The notes below the pieces were generated by a model that was not told the DNA's origin, did not search any database, and worked only from the letters and a program-made list of their open reading frames with translations. DNA of 64,000 bases, from contig CAUYUJ010002067.1 in assembly GCA_963575745.1 (NCBI GenBank), positions 29,939-93,938 on the forward strand, in the 5' to 3' direction. Source of the DNA: Prorocentrum cordatum (lineage: Eukaryota; Sar; Dinophyceae; Prorocentrales; Prorocentraceae). The position numbers and the translations under genes are program-made. The stretch's first letter is position 1. Each line of letters opens with the position of its first letter. Below, in pieces: positions 49,136-60,317 of this stretch.

Positions 49136-49700
49136 CACACCCACACCCACACCCACACCCACACCCACACCCACACACACACACAAACACCCCACACCCA
49201 CAACCACACCCACACCCCACCCACACCCACACCCTCACCACACTAACTCTTGAAACTACTTTATTAAATTCCTTTATCGACTACTACTACTATACTTCTT
49301 GACCACTTACTACTACGTTATACTTCTACTTCTACTCTACTTCCTTCTTCTACTGCTACTTCTACTTCTATTCTATTCTGTTCTACTTCTACTTCTTACT
49401 TCTACTTCTTACTTTGCTACTTCTTACTTTCTACTTTACTTCTACTTCTATACTACTACTTCTACTTACTACTACTACTACTATACTATTACTATATACT
49501 TAATTCTTTTACTACTTAATACTACTACTACTTACTTCTACTACTAGTACTTAGTACTTACTAAGTTAGTTCTAGTAGTATACTTCTACTACTTTTACAT
49601 ACTACTACTACGACTTACAAAAACTTAATTTACTACTACTTATACTACTACTACGACTACTACTTCTTACTACTATACTACTACTACTACTACTACGACT
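49136..49700 (+). repeat. CACACCC array then (TAC/TTC)n array
   Basis: CACACC at 49136-49245, then ACT/TAC/TTCTAC repeats to about 49700. Confidence 0.93.
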
Positions 49701-49734
49701 TGAATCTGCTGAGAATACTTTTCAACTACGCGCC

Positions 49735-50030
49735 AGCACCCAGTTGCGCCTTGCATTGTTCTTTTTTGTTGTGGGAGGGCGGAACTTGTTCCGTTGTTCC
49801 TTTCAACAGGGCCAGTCTTGTCGTGTCGACGACATGCGAAAGGCGTGGCGGAATGGGACGCGAGCGCGATCCCGCGCGGGACGTCAATGCGGTGTTTCCT
49901 GGGTATCCTCCACTCGCATCTGATTTGCCCGCGCAGCCCCCAGTTGTGCCATTCTCTGTTTCTTATGTTCTGGGAGGGCGGGTGGTGGGCATGCCCTGCT
50001 TGACTCGCTCGAGCTGGCTCGCTTGACCCA
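49735..50030 (+). repeat. edge repeat, copy 3
   Basis: As copies 1 and 2 but with many single-base insertions (for example GTCGTGTCGACGACATGCG), ending GGCTCGCTTGACCC. Confidence 0.75.
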
Positions 50031-50617
50031 CACCCACACCCACACCCACACCCGCACGCGCACGCACACACACACACACACGCACGCACACGCGCACGCA
50101 CACGCGCACACGCACCCGCACCCGCACACCCGCACACCCGCACACCCGCACCCGCAAACACACGCCCACCCACACCAACACCCACACACACACACACACC
50201 CACCCACCCACACACCCACACACCCACACCCACACCTACACCCACACCCACACCTGCACACCTGCGCACCTGCACGCGTGCACACCTGCACACCTGCGCA
50301 CCTGCACACCTGCACACCTGCACACCTGTACACTTGCACACTTGCACACCTGCACACCTGCACACCTGCACACCTGCACACCCGCACACTTGCACACCTG
50401 CACACGCACACACACACACACACCCAGACCCAGACCCAGACCCAGACCCACACCTTCACCGACACCCACACCCGCACGCGCATGCTCACGCACACGCACA
50501 CGCACACGCGCACGCACACGCACACGCGCACACGCACCCGCACCCGCACCCGCACACCGGCACACCCGCACCCGCAAACACACACGCACACACACACACA
50601 CCCACACGCCCACACCC
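50031..50617 (+). repeat. CA-type simple repeat with CACACCTG tract
   Basis: CACACCC, CACGCG, then CACACCTG (50250-50405), CAGACC and CACACG, ending at ATCCTTGTTCCTTATTAC. Confidence 0.94.
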
Positions 50618-52010
50618 ACATCCTTGTTCCTTATTACTATATACCCCCACCTGCCTCGTATTCCGGCCGATAGTAACCCAATCCGGGACCTCCCATCCGG
50701 ACTGTATGAAATCAATACAAAGTGGCCGTTTTTCTTCTCAACATCGTCTTCCTTGTCGTCGACGATGCGAAAAGCGTGGCAGGGATGGGACGCGGCGCAC
50801 ATCGCGCGCGGCAGTCAATCTGGGCCCGCCCATCTTGACTGCAAAAAAATAAATACAAAGTCTTCGCTTTTTCCTCTCAGCATGGCCTGCCTTGTCGCCG
50901 ACGGTGCGAAATATGTGGCAACAATGAAACGCGGCGCACATATGGGACGCGGCGCACATCGCGCGCGGCCGTCAATCCGGGCCCGCCCATCCTGACTGTA
51001 AAAAATCAATACAACATCTCCGTTTTTTCCTCTCAGCATGGCTTGCCTTATCGCCGACGGTGCGAAACATGTGGCAGCAATGGGACGCGGCGCACATCGC
51101 GCGCGGACGCCCATGCGGGCTGCGGGCCCTCCCATCCTGACTGTAAAAAAAGCAAAACAGAGTTGCCGTTCTTCCTTTCATCATGGCCTGTCTTGTCGTC
51201 GACGATGCGAAATGCGTGGCAGGGATGGGGCGCGGCGCACATCGCGCGCGGACTTCTGGGGCAACCCCAAGGCGGCAGGGGCCACCTTACTTGTCAGAAA
51301 CAATGCCATGCTGATTTTCCCTGCCCACATAGCTGTTCTTGTCGTCCACCCCGCAAAAGTGCATGGCAAGAATTGGGCGCGGCCCCCCCCCCCGCTCGAA
51401 GTGAATGAAATGACCTTCCCGCTTGGGCACCGAGCGAAATTTTCTCAAAGTTGCGCTCCCGCTTTGGCTCGGCGCACGTTTTTAGTTCGCCGGTTCATTG
51501 GGCGCCGGGGCGTTCCAGGAGGCCCTGGGGTGAGGAATGCCTGGGAGGTTTTTGCTTGTTCAGGCTCTTGGAGGGCCTCCTGAGGCTCCCCGCGGTTTCT
51601 TGGCGGCGTCTTCGGCCGTCTGGAAGCCATCTTGGGCGTCTTGGAACGATCTTTCGGCGACTCAGGGCCCCTCGGATCGTCTCGGGGGCGTCTCGGCTCT
51701 CTTGGGGCGTTCCTGGGGCGCTCTGGGACCTGGAAGTCAGCGCCGAAGAAGAAAACCATCGCTGGGACCGACATGCCCAGGACCTGCTCGGGGTTCTGTT
51801 CGTCCAGGGGCCCCCAGGGGCCGCCGCGCGCAAACTAGAAGATTGTTAACTAGTTACCGGAGATCTTAGCACGCCTCTGGCCCGTTGGGCTGGCCCGGGA
51901 CCTGCTCGGGGTACTTTTCGTCCGGGGGCCCCCAGGGGTCGCCCCGCGCGCGCGAACTAGAAGATTGTTAACAAGTTACCGGAGATATTTGCACGCCTCT
52001 GGCCCGTTGG
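50618..52010 (+). repeat. segmental duplication, copy 2, with four tandem units
   Basis: Near-identical to 47318-48890 but with one unit fewer and small indels. The tail from TTCTCAAAGTTGCGCTCCCG on is nearly base-for-base the same. Confidence 0.82.
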
Positions 52011-52690
52011 GCCAGCGAATCTGTCTCAAGCCTTTCTGAGATTTCGGCCCCTTTCTCGGGAGCAGCTTTGCGTCCTGTATATTTTCTTATTGGTCTGGGG
52101 GGGCAAAAACCGTTCCCTGGAGGGCGAAGTCGAGGGAAAAACGTGCGAAGTCGACGGAAAAACGCCAGCACGGAGAAAATCTGATCGTCGGGGATGTGGG
52201 CCCAAGAGCCGCGAGAGCTACCGAGGAGCCTCGAAGCCCGAACCGGGAGGGCGCGTCGCGGCGGCACGGCGCCGGCGCCGCCCACAGGTCATGGACGGCG
52301 GCGCGCCGAGGGGGAGTCTTTCAGTGAGGTGCTCGAACTTTGCGCCTCGAGCATCTGTGTTCGAGTCTTTCTGGCCCTCGGGGTCCTCTTCTAAGTCACG
52401 GCTGGACGCGACTCGAAAAAATGGTGCGTTTGGACCCGGGAGGGGTCCGAAGGCTTCCTTCGGACCGGATCTGGGTTTGGGGGTACGGCGAGGGGGAAGA
52501 CAGCAGCCTGTCCGTTGCCCCGAGAATCGGTGTTCGAGGCTTTCTGGCCCCCGGGGTCCTCCTCTAAAACACGGCTGGACGCGACTCGAAAAAGTTGTGC
52601 GTTTGGACCCGGGAGGAGTCCGAAGGCTCCCTTCGGAACGGATTGGGGGGGTTTAGGGGTACGGCGAGGGGGAATACAGCAGCCTGTCCG
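52011..52690 (+). repeat. unassigned sequence with a 190-bp tandem duplication
   Basis: TCTGTGTTCGAGTCTTTCTG near 52350 recurs as TCGGTGTTCGAGGCTTTCTG near 52526, followed each time by ACACGGCTGGACGCGACTCG-like sequence and GTTTGGACCCGGGAGG. No gene recognised; 52690-52775 begins the edge repeat (copy 4). Confidence 0.6.
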
Positions 52691-52775
52691 TTGTGCCATC
52701 ACTGTTTCTTATGTTGTGGGAGGGCGGGTGGGAATGGGCATGTCATGCTTGACTCGCTCGAGCTGGCTAGCTTGA

Positions 52776-53072
52776 CCCACACCTACACCCACACCCACAC
52801 CTGCACGCCTGCACACCTGCACACCTGCACACCTGCACACCTGCACGCCTGCACACCTGCACACCTGCACACTTGCACACCTACACACCTGCACACCTGC
52901 ACACCTGCACACCTGCACACCTGCACACCTGCACACCTGCATACCTGCACACTTGTACTACACACCTGCACACCTGCACACCTGCACACCTGCACACCTG
53001 CACACCTGCACACCTGCACACCTGCACACCTGCACACCTGCACACCTGCACACCTGCACGCACACACACACA

Positions 53073-53109
<37 letters not shown>

Positions 53110-54032
53110 GCACGCACACGCACAGACGCACACACACACACACGCACACACACACACACACACCCGCACCCAGACCCAGACCCAGACCCAGACCCACACC
53201 CAGACCCACACCCACACCCACACCCACAACCACCCACACACCCACACACACACACACACACCCACACACACGCACACGCAGTTGCACAGCACACGCACAC
53301 GCACACGCACACGCACACGCACACCCACACAGACACACACACACACAAACACACACACGCACACGCACACGCACACGCGCACGCGCACGCACACGCACAC
53401 GCACACGCACACGCACACGCACACGCACACGCACACGCACACGCACACGCACACGCACACGCACACGCACACGCACACGCACACGCACACGCACACGCAC
53501 ACGCACACGCACACGCACACGCACACGCACACACTCACACGCACACGCACACGCACACGCACACGCACACGCACACGCACACGCACACGCACACGCACAC
53601 GCACACGCACACGCACACGCACACGCACACGCACACGCACACGCACACGCACACGCACACGCACACGGCACACGCCACGCCACGCACACGCACACGCCAC
53701 CACGCACACGACACGCACACGCACCACGCACACGCACACGCACACGCACACCGCACCTCGCGTCACGCACACGCAACACGCACACGCCGCACGCGCACAG
53801 CGCACGCGCACGCAAACAACACGCTTGCATCGCGCACGCGACGCGCGCACACACACACACACAGCCACCCCGCACCCGCACACGCACCCGCACCCGCACC
53901 GCACCCGCACCCGCCACCCGCATCCGCCCCGCACCCGCACCCGCACCCGCACCACGCACCCGCACCCGCACCCGCACCCACCCGCACCCGCACCCGCACC
54001 CGCACCCGCACCCGCACCCGCACCCGCACCCG

Positions 54033-54079
<47 letters not shown>

Positions 54080-54115
54080 CCCCACACACACACACACATT
54101 CACACACACACGCAC
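52776..54115 (+). repeat. CA-type simple-repeat block with long CACACCTG and CACACG tracts
   Basis: CACACCTG at 52795-53058, CACACA, CAGACC, CACACG (53360-53690), CACCCG (53880-54040), CACACA. Unlike the other blocks it does not end at ATCCTTG but runs into family G sequence. Confidence 0.95.
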
Positions 54116-54260
54116 ACGGCCGTCTTCTTGCTCCGTGGTCGGTCTCGGGGGGCCCTCACCGGGCCCAGGGACCGTCGAAGGGGGACTCCGGAAACGGGTC
54201 CCTGGGAAGGGCTCGGGACGTCCGGCGAAGGGGTGTCTCTGGCGACACGTCAAGAGTCGA
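54116..54260 (+). repeat. family G fragment, copy G9
   Basis: Has CCCTCACCGGGCCCAGGGAC, ACGGGTCCCTGGGAAGGGC and GGCGACACGTCAAGAGTC; the outer end is lost into the CA block. Confidence 0.55.
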
Positions 54261-54777
54261 TGGTCCTTGAAGGCGTGCTAGGGCCAACATTTCGGAGGCA
54301 ACTGCTGGGAGGTTTTCGTCGGAAAGATCAAAGCAGATTAAGCCCCATTGGGGAGCTGTTACGCCAGAGTGGGCCTCGGATCAAGCCGGATTAAACGGGA
54401 TTAAGCGGGATTAAACCGGATTGCGCGGGATGAAGCGGGATTGAACCGCATTTCGCACCAGGGCAAAATCAGAATTTGACCTCCCAGGAGATGCATCCGA
54501 ACAACGTGTGCTTGTCCACGCAAGCCCTTCAGTACGATGCAGGCGGTGCAGTGGGGGCCGAGGTAGGCTGCGCGGCATCGGCGGAGCTGGGCGGGGGAAA
54601 CCACACGTTAGGCTAACACACGCCCCGAGGATCATCGAGCGAGTGACCCTGGATAAGAGTGACCTTTGGTGCGCGTCTTTTGGGGGGCCGCGGGAGGACC
54701 AAACACAAGCGCGCCAGGCGCTACTATTGCAAGGCAGTGGGCCCGCTCCAGAGGTCACTCCGGCGAAGGGTCACTCT
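54261..54777. repeat. unassigned sequence with a GGATTAAGC minisatellite
   Basis: 54374-54450 is a short tandem repeat of GGATTAAACGG / GGATTAAGCGG. The rest has no recognised gene or repeat. Confidence 0.5.
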
Positions 54778-54950
54778 TACCGATCGGTCGGAAGAAAAAT
54801 GTAGAAACATGAAGTAGGAAGGCGTTGAAAGTTCGCCCACCCCCTAAGGAGGAGGAAAGAGGGGACGCCACTCGATCATTGAAGCTGGACGGCGCCTAAA
54901 AAGTAGATTGGACTCTGGAAATCCAAAAACACCTACTTCCAACGACCGAT
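54778..54950 (+). repeat. family V repeat, copy V1
   Basis: GATCGGTCGGAAGAAAAATG, then CCCCCTAAGGAGGAGGAAAG and CAAAAACACCTACTTCCAAC. Copy V2 lies at 57540-57722. Confidence 0.65.
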
Positions 54951-55171
54951 GGGCACGCGTCGTCGATCTCCTCCGCGACGCAGCCAAGACTGGGACAATA
55001 TCGGACTGGGACAAACTGGGGACTCCGGAAAGCCTGCGGATCTGGAAGGATGCATCTGGACCCCCGGCCGTTCCAGAGCGCCGCGGCACGCCCCGAGAAC
55101 GCCCGCAACGCTCAGGGACGACTTACCGTGATGATCGAGCAGGACACCACCGCTGAACAAAAGAAAATAAT

Positions 55172-55345
55172 CTCCTCCTCTTCCTCCTCCTCCTCCTCCT
55201 CTCCTCCTCCTGCCTCCTCCTCCTCCTCCTCCTCCTCCCCCTCCTCCTCCTCCTCCTCCTCTCCCCCTCCTCCTCCCTCCTCCTCCTCCTCCCTCACTCA
55301 TCCTCCTCCTCCTCCTCCTCCTCCTCCTCCCCCTCTCCCTCCTGG
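55172..55345 (+). repeat. (CTC)n microsatellite
   Basis: About 175 bp of CTC; 54951-55171 before it is unassigned. Confidence 0.95.
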
Positions 55346-55364
55346 AGGGAGTCCAGGTCTTCCA

Positions 55365-55778
55365 AGACATTCGTTTTCCTATATTTTTGTTCCGGTGTGG
55401 GGTCACTGGAGGTCCTGACCCGTTCCCTGGGACCGGTTTTTCACCCTGATGAGGGGCAACGATAGGGGGGATAGGCATAGGGTGGGGGGGGATGTATCGA
55501 CTGGTAGAATCGGCGATACATCGCCGATAAATCGGCGACAGGCCCCCGATGGTGGATCCACACCTTCCTGTGCAGGCTGAGGCTACCGGGCCCCGATCAG
55601 CGATCAATGGGCGATTGGGGTCGATGCATCCCCCCCTATGCCTATCCCCCCCTATCGGTGCCCCCGACCTGTGTCGTTTTCTTACGGTCCTTGGCCCCGG
55701 TCAGGGCCCCCGGAGGCCGAAAAGGGCCAAAGCCTCACCGCCGTGACTTGTTGTTCACGACGCGAGCATGCCTGGGTT
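55365..55778 (+). repeat. family G TIR element interrupted by S, copy G10
   Basis: Left part has GGTCCTGACCCGTTCCCTGG and GACCGGTTTTTCACCC; right part has TCGTTTTCTTACGGTCCTTG and ends TCACGACGCGAGCATGCCTG. Together they form one family G element around S. Confidence 0.72.
55453..55668 (+). repeat. family S fold-back element nested in G10
   Basis: Arms of about 45 bp: GGGGCAACGATAGGGGGGAT then AGGCATAGGG, and CCCCCCTATGCCTATCCCCC then CCTATCGGTGCCCC. The interior has ATCGGCGATACATCGCCGAT palindromes. Confidence 0.78.
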
Positions 55779-55835
55779 GTGGTCGTGGAAATTTTGGGGC
55801 CTTCCCAGTCCTCCCCGCACGGGCTCTCTGCCCGC

Positions 55836-56007
55836 CTCGGCGGCGCGCACAAGGGAGTATGTGGGGAGGGTCCGGAGAAGGCTTCTTAGAAAGAGGCTGC
55901 TTCGTAGAAGACGCCAGCCCCACATCTATACAGAAGGCCAGGGCCTTCTACCAAGCGGGGGTGCTTCTAAGAAGCGGGGGGCTTCTAAAAAGCGGGGGTG
56001 CTTCTAG
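55836..56007 (+). repeat. family H element, 3'-truncated, copy H3
   Basis: Starts CTCGGCGGCGCGCACAAGGG; TTCTAAGAAGCGGGGG occurs two or three times at the right. The usual right arm is missing where G11 begins. Confidence 0.68.
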
Positions 56008-56195
56008 CCCAGACATGCGACGTCCTGATTTTTTCCGGGCGGCGTCCCTGGAAGTCCCGACCCTTTCCCTGGCACCGGCTTTTCGTCCCGAATCGTTTTT
56101 CGACGGTCCCGAGGCCCCTGGTGAGGGGCCCCTGGGGCCGAAAATGGCCCCGAACCTCCCGCCCTGACTTTTCTACGACGCGATCATGTCTGAGA
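56008..56195 (+). repeat. family G TIR element, copy G11
   Basis: The cleanest copy: CAGACATGCGACGTCCTGAT at the left and ACGACGCGATCATGTCTGAG at the right, inverted ends of about 30 bp. Confidence 0.8.
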
Positions 56196-56309
56196 AGAAG
56201 CCTCCCCCCCTGCCCCCTATACCCCCCTCTGCGCGTGGCTGGCCGCCCGCGCCGCGGCAGCGGCCGGACCTGCACGGTTTCCTCTTCTCCCGTGGGCCGT
56301 TGCGCTACT

Positions 56310-57310
56310 ATTAAAGAAGGAGCGGGAGGAGGAGGTAAAGTAGGAAGAGGAGAAAAGGAGGATCAGCAGGGAAGTAGTGGGAGGGAGGAGGAGGAACAGG
56401 GAAGGAGGAGGAGGAAGGAGGAGGAAAAAAGGAAGATGATACAGGAGGGAGGAGGAGGAGGAGGGAGGAGGAGCACAGGATGAGGGAGGATGAGGAAGGG
56501 AGGATCAGGAGGAGCAAGAGGAGGAGGGGCCGCCCTGGAGCTCTTTCGGCGAAAAACCCTCCCGCGGACCGTGGGTCCGCGGCGCGTGTAGCCCCGCGCC
56601 GGCACGCCGGGCGGCGGGGGATGACGCGTGCGGGGGCTGTGGCTTGCTCCCGCGGCGTGGCGGGCTCGGCGCCTGTGGTAGAGGATGCAGTGGCCGCCAG
56701 CGCACCCGTGTCCTTTACGGGGACAGTCCTCCTCCCTCCTACCTCCTCCTCCTCCTCCTTCCTCCTGCTCCCTCGCCTCCTCCTCCTCCTCCTCGTCCCT
56801 CGCTCCTCCTCCTCCTTCCTCCTCCCTCTCCTTCCTCCTCCTCCTCCTCCTCCTCCTCCTCCTCCTCCTCCTCCTCCTCCTACTTCCGCTCTTCCTCCTC
56901 CTCCTCCTCCTCGTCTCGTCCTCGTCCGTCCTCGTCCTCGCCCTCCTCTCCTCCTCCTCCTTCCTCCTCCTCCTCCTCCTCCTCCTCCTCATTCCTTCTT
57001 CCCTCTCCTCTTTCTCTTCTCCTTCCTCGCTCCTCCTCCTCTCCTCCTCCTCCTCCTCCTCCTCCTCCTCCTTTTTCCTCCTCCTTCCCTCCTCCCACCT
57101 CTCTTGTCCTACCCTGTTGCTCTGCCTCTCTTCTCCTCCTTCCTTTCCCCTTCCTCCCCCGCTCCCCTCTCTCCCCGCACCCTTCTTTTCTCTCCTGCCC
57201 TCTCCCCGTTCCCTCCCCCCTCCTCCCTCCTCCCCGCCTCCCTCCCTCACTTAACCCCTCCGGAATCCCCTCCTCCTCCTCCTCCTCTTTCTCCTCCTCC
57301 TCCTCCTCCC
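56310..57310 (+). repeat. (GAG)n and (CTC)n arrays in inverted arrangement
   Basis: GAG repeats at 56310-56530 and CTC repeats at 56730-57310 flank about 200 bp of GC-rich unique sequence. The plus strand of that centre reads VACSRGVAGSAPVVEDAVAA, possibly an exon, but no family is recognised. Confidence 0.9.
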
Positions 57311-57349
57311 CGGGTCGCCTACGGCCCCGGGGGAAACCGTGCACCCAGA

Positions 57350-57535
57350 CCCCCCGCGTGGTGGCAAAAATCACGACGGGATGTTTGTCACTACTTTCGG
57401 CCTCCGGGGGCCCTTCCCGGGCCTCGGGGCGCCAACAAAAAGACTCAGGAGGAAAAGCCAGGCCCAGGGAAGGGGTCCAGACCTCTGGGGATGGACGTTG
57501 TGAAACAGTCACGACGTCGGGGGTCTGGCATCAAG
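57350..57535 (-). repeat. family G TIR element, copy G12
   Basis: AAAATCACGACGGGATGTTT at the left, GTCACGACGTCGGGGGTCTG at the right; minus orientation. Confidence 0.72.
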
Positions 57536-57539
57536 AGCA

Positions 57540-57722
57540 TACCCGTTGGTCGGAAGAAGTGGGTAGAAGCAAGAAGCAGGAAGGCGTCGGAAATAGATTG
57601 GGCTTTCGCCCGTCCCCCCTAGAAGAGGAAGAGGGACAACCGCTCGACTCTTGAAGTAGGAGGGGACCTGAAGTAGATTAGGATGTGGGTGCTCAAAAAC
57701 ACCAACTTTCAACGTCCTGCAT
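57540..57722 (+). repeat. family V repeat, copy V2
   Basis: GTTGGTCGGAAGAAGTGGGT, then CCCCCTAGAAGAGGAAGAGG and CAAAAACACCAACTTTCAAC. Aligns along its length with V1. Confidence 0.65.
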
Positions 57723-57932
57723 GTAAGCCTAAAAACTCGGAGGTCCGCGCAGATTCCTCGCATCGGCGGCGGGCCCCCCTCCGGCGCCGTCCCTGGCGCG
57801 TTCCGCGCGCCGCCCAGAGATCCGCGCGGATTGCTCAGATCGGCCCCTGGGCCCTGGGCCCCCTCCATGGCGCGTTCCGCGAGCCAAAGGCGGCGCAAAA
57901 GACGGGTCCCGTGCCCATCCGAGAAGCCCACT
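57723..57932 (+). repeat. degenerate family B sequence, copy B5
   Basis: AACTCGGAGGTCCGCGCAGA and a GC-rich centre (GCGCGTTCCGCGCGCC) are present, but the right arm is broken and part is duplicated. Confidence 0.5.
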
Positions 57933-58092
57933 GAAGGGGCCCTGGGATACACAAATAAATACACACAAATAAAACAGATCCCCATAGTTTCCCAGATCTT
58001 CTGGATTTCTGTCTTCCCCCCAGTTCCCATATTGCCCCATAGTTTCTTGGGGATAGACGATTACTTGTGTCTGTGTGTTTTTTCTCTCCTGA
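57933..58092 (-). repeat. family D short repeat, copy D3
   Basis: GAAGGGGCCCTGGGATACAC at the left and TGTGTCTGTGTGTTTTTTCT at the right, inverted relative to D1 and D2. Confidence 0.72.
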
Positions 58093-58099
58093 CCCACGC

Positions 58100-58735
58100 A
58101 GACCTCAGAGCTGTCATGTTCGTGGCACTGTTTGTTCCCCCAGGTCCAGACCCTGCGGGGGCCGGACGCACTCCTGGGAGGAACGCAAACAGGCATGAGC
58201 TGAATGAGAATAAGACGGGGCCATGACCAAGGCTGAACGCAGAAACGTAGCGCCGGTCTTGGTCACTATCCGTCTTGGTCAGCGTCAGTTCGCGTATGAT
58301 CCTCGCGAGTCCGTGACGGCCAGCATGCGCGATGACCAAGATCGGGGCCGACAAAATCCCGCGACATCTTGGTCATGGTCTGTGCTTTTTGCGTCGGGAA
58401 GCATGTTTTCGGAGCGCCGCGTGGCCTTCTTGGATCGGCGCTTGGCCAGTGAGGCGACTGCCACTTCCTCCAGAGAGGCAACATCCGCTCCACCCCCCGT
58501 ACCCGTCACCACCCACCCTCCTGACTCACGCTCGGCAGTGCGGGCACGGATGGCCGCCAGACGTTCGAGGGGCGCTGCCCTCGATGAGACGAGTGGCATT
58601 CTCGATTCGGCGGCAATGGAACGGACTTTTTGGACCGGCGCTGGGAGCTCAGCGCCGATGCAATAAATCCGCGCGGAGCTCCGAAAGCTTCTGTCTGGGC
58701 AATTTTCTCGTCCACGCCTCCTTGCGGCTGCGCGC
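58100..58735. other. unassigned sequence, possible minus-strand exon and family B fragments
   Basis: Minus strand 58599-58440 reads PLERLAAIRARTAERESGGW and VASLEEVAVASLAKRRSKKA, helix-like and more protein-like than surroundings, but of unknown family. 58650-58700 has CCGCGCGGAGCTCCGA, a family B fragment. Confidence 0.3.
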
Positions 58736-59085
58736 CCGGGGGGAAGGTGCGAAGAGGGCAGGCCTTCGCAGAAGGCGGCGGGGCTTCCCTTAGAACGGGC
58801 CTGTCCCCCTACGGGTGGCTTTTGGACGAAAAATACAAGGTAGTTAAAACATACCTCGAAATAGTCAAAGAATCATCGAAACATCGTCCCCGTACTATGT
58901 TTTGACTATTTGGGGATATTCCTCCTGTGGAGGCACACGCCCGACGTAAGGCTTCCCAGAAAGTCTCCAGCCAGCTCAGGAGCCGTGTCTGTCTTCGGAG
59001 AAGGCTTAAGACAACCGCTACGGAGGCCTTCCGAGCCTTCTGAGAGCAGGCCCGCCCACGCAGCCTTCCCCCCTGGGCTTGCCGC
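58735..59085 (+). repeat. family J fold-back element interrupted by A9, copy J2
   Basis: Left arm GGGGGGAAGGTGCGAAGAGG and GCAGGCCTTCGCAGAAGGC; right arm GCCTTCTGAGAGCAGGCCCG and CAGCCTTCCCCCC. A9 splits it at GGCTTCCC. Confidence 0.72.
58790..58949 (+). mobile_element. family A TIR element nested in J2, copy A9
   Basis: TTAGAACGGGCCTGTCCCCC to GCACACGCCCGACGTAA, 160 bp. A perfect 8-bp target duplication GGCTTCCC lies at 58782-58789 and 58950-58957. The interior carries ACATCGTCCCCGTACTAT, reverse orientation relative to A1. Confidence 0.92.
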
Positions 59086-59200
59086 CGAACGACGACGGCG
59101 GCGACGGCGGAAGCAAGGACGAGGGCGAGGACGAGGACGACGACGAAGGCAACGACAACGACAGCGACAACGACAGCAACAACGACGACGACACCGACGT

Positions 59201-59232
<32 letters not shown>

Positions 59233-59765
59233 ACGCCTTCTGGGCCGCAAAGCCCCGCGGCGAGGCGCCCCCGCACCCTGCGAGGCTCCCGCAGCCGCGG
59301 GGCGCGGGGGGGAGCCGGGCGAGGTGCGCTCGCAGCACGGCTTCCTGCGCGGACGAGCGACGAGACTCGGCGGCGAGCCCAGGGGAAGTCGTCGTCGTCG
59401 TCGTCGTCGTCAACGGCGGCGGCGGCGTCGGCGTCGTCGTCGTCGTCCTCGGTCCTCCCGCGAAAGATGTCCCGCGTCTCCTCAGGGCCGGCCTCCCAGA
59501 AGGCCCCGGGGGCTTCTGAGGCGCCCCGCTGCCTTCCGAGGGAGGGCCTGCCGCCTCTCCCGGGCGCGCCGCGGAGACGCGAGCGACGAAGCGAAAAGGG
59601 CCCTACGCACGCTGGCCATGGCGACCTTGCGAAGGACCGCCAGCGCGGCTCCCCGCACTGGAAGCGAGGGGCGCCCACGCGCCCCCTCACGCGGGCGGCC
59701 TGCGCGCGAGTGCCCACTCGGTGCCCGAGCCCGCTGCTCTGCAGCGCTCCAATCGGTGTCGCACA
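59086..59765. repeat. GAC-rich tracts and unassigned GC-rich sequence
   Basis: GACGAC and GGCGAC repeats at 59090-59230 and GTCGTC at 59385-59450. The remainder (59240-59380, 59460-59765) has long open frames on both strands without recognised domains. Confidence 0.5.
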
Positions 59766-59769
59766 CGAG

Positions 59770-59803
<34 letters not shown>

Positions 59804-59987
59804 CCGAGGCCGAGGCCGAGGCCGACGCCGACGCCTAGGCCGAGGCCGAGGCCGATGCCGATGGCCGAGGCCGAGGGCCGTACGCAGACGCCGACGGCCG
59901 ACGCCCCGACGCCGACGCCGACGCGACGCCGCAGCCGAATGCCCACAGCGAGCCGACGCTCGACCCGCTCGACGCCGACGCCGACGC

Positions 59988-60062
<75 letters not shown>

Positions 60063-60240
60063 CGACCCCCCTGGGCTCGCCGCCACTTTCCGTCGCCGAG
60101 GGGGTCGGCCGCGCTCGCCTGTCACGGCCCGGAGCAAGGCGGCTTGAGACACTGGGAATGCGAAGCCGCTCCCCAGACCCCTCCCGGGGTCCAGACTCAC
60201 CAGACCTCCGCGCTGCGTCCAGCCTTGGCGACGAGGGCTC
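59766..60240 (+). repeat. (GAC/GCC/GAG)n array followed by family T sequence, copy T2
   Basis: Hexamers GACGCC and GAGGCC at 59769-59960, (GAC)n at 59975-60062, then the tail GCCGAGGGGGTCGGCCGCGC shared with T1. Another partial copy of the tail starts at 60295. Confidence 0.8.
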
Positions 60241-60317
60241 CCCCCGAAAGCCAATGCCTCAGGCGTCCCCCCTCGGACCGGCCCCGATTCCCGTCGCCGA
60301 GGGGGTCGGCCGAGCTC

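Noticed and set aside
52795-53058. CACACCTG or CACACC arrays as telomere repeats
   Set aside because: They are internal, not at a scaffold end, and do not resemble the TTTAGGG-type telomere repeat expected for dinoflagellates.
41507-54394. Very long frames rich in Cys/Val/Arg or His/Thr (for example 1087 and 599 codons)
   Set aside because: They translate CA-type simple repeats, which lack stops in several frames on both strands. Only the 42704-41507 end of the first belongs to a real element (LINE-2 ORF1).
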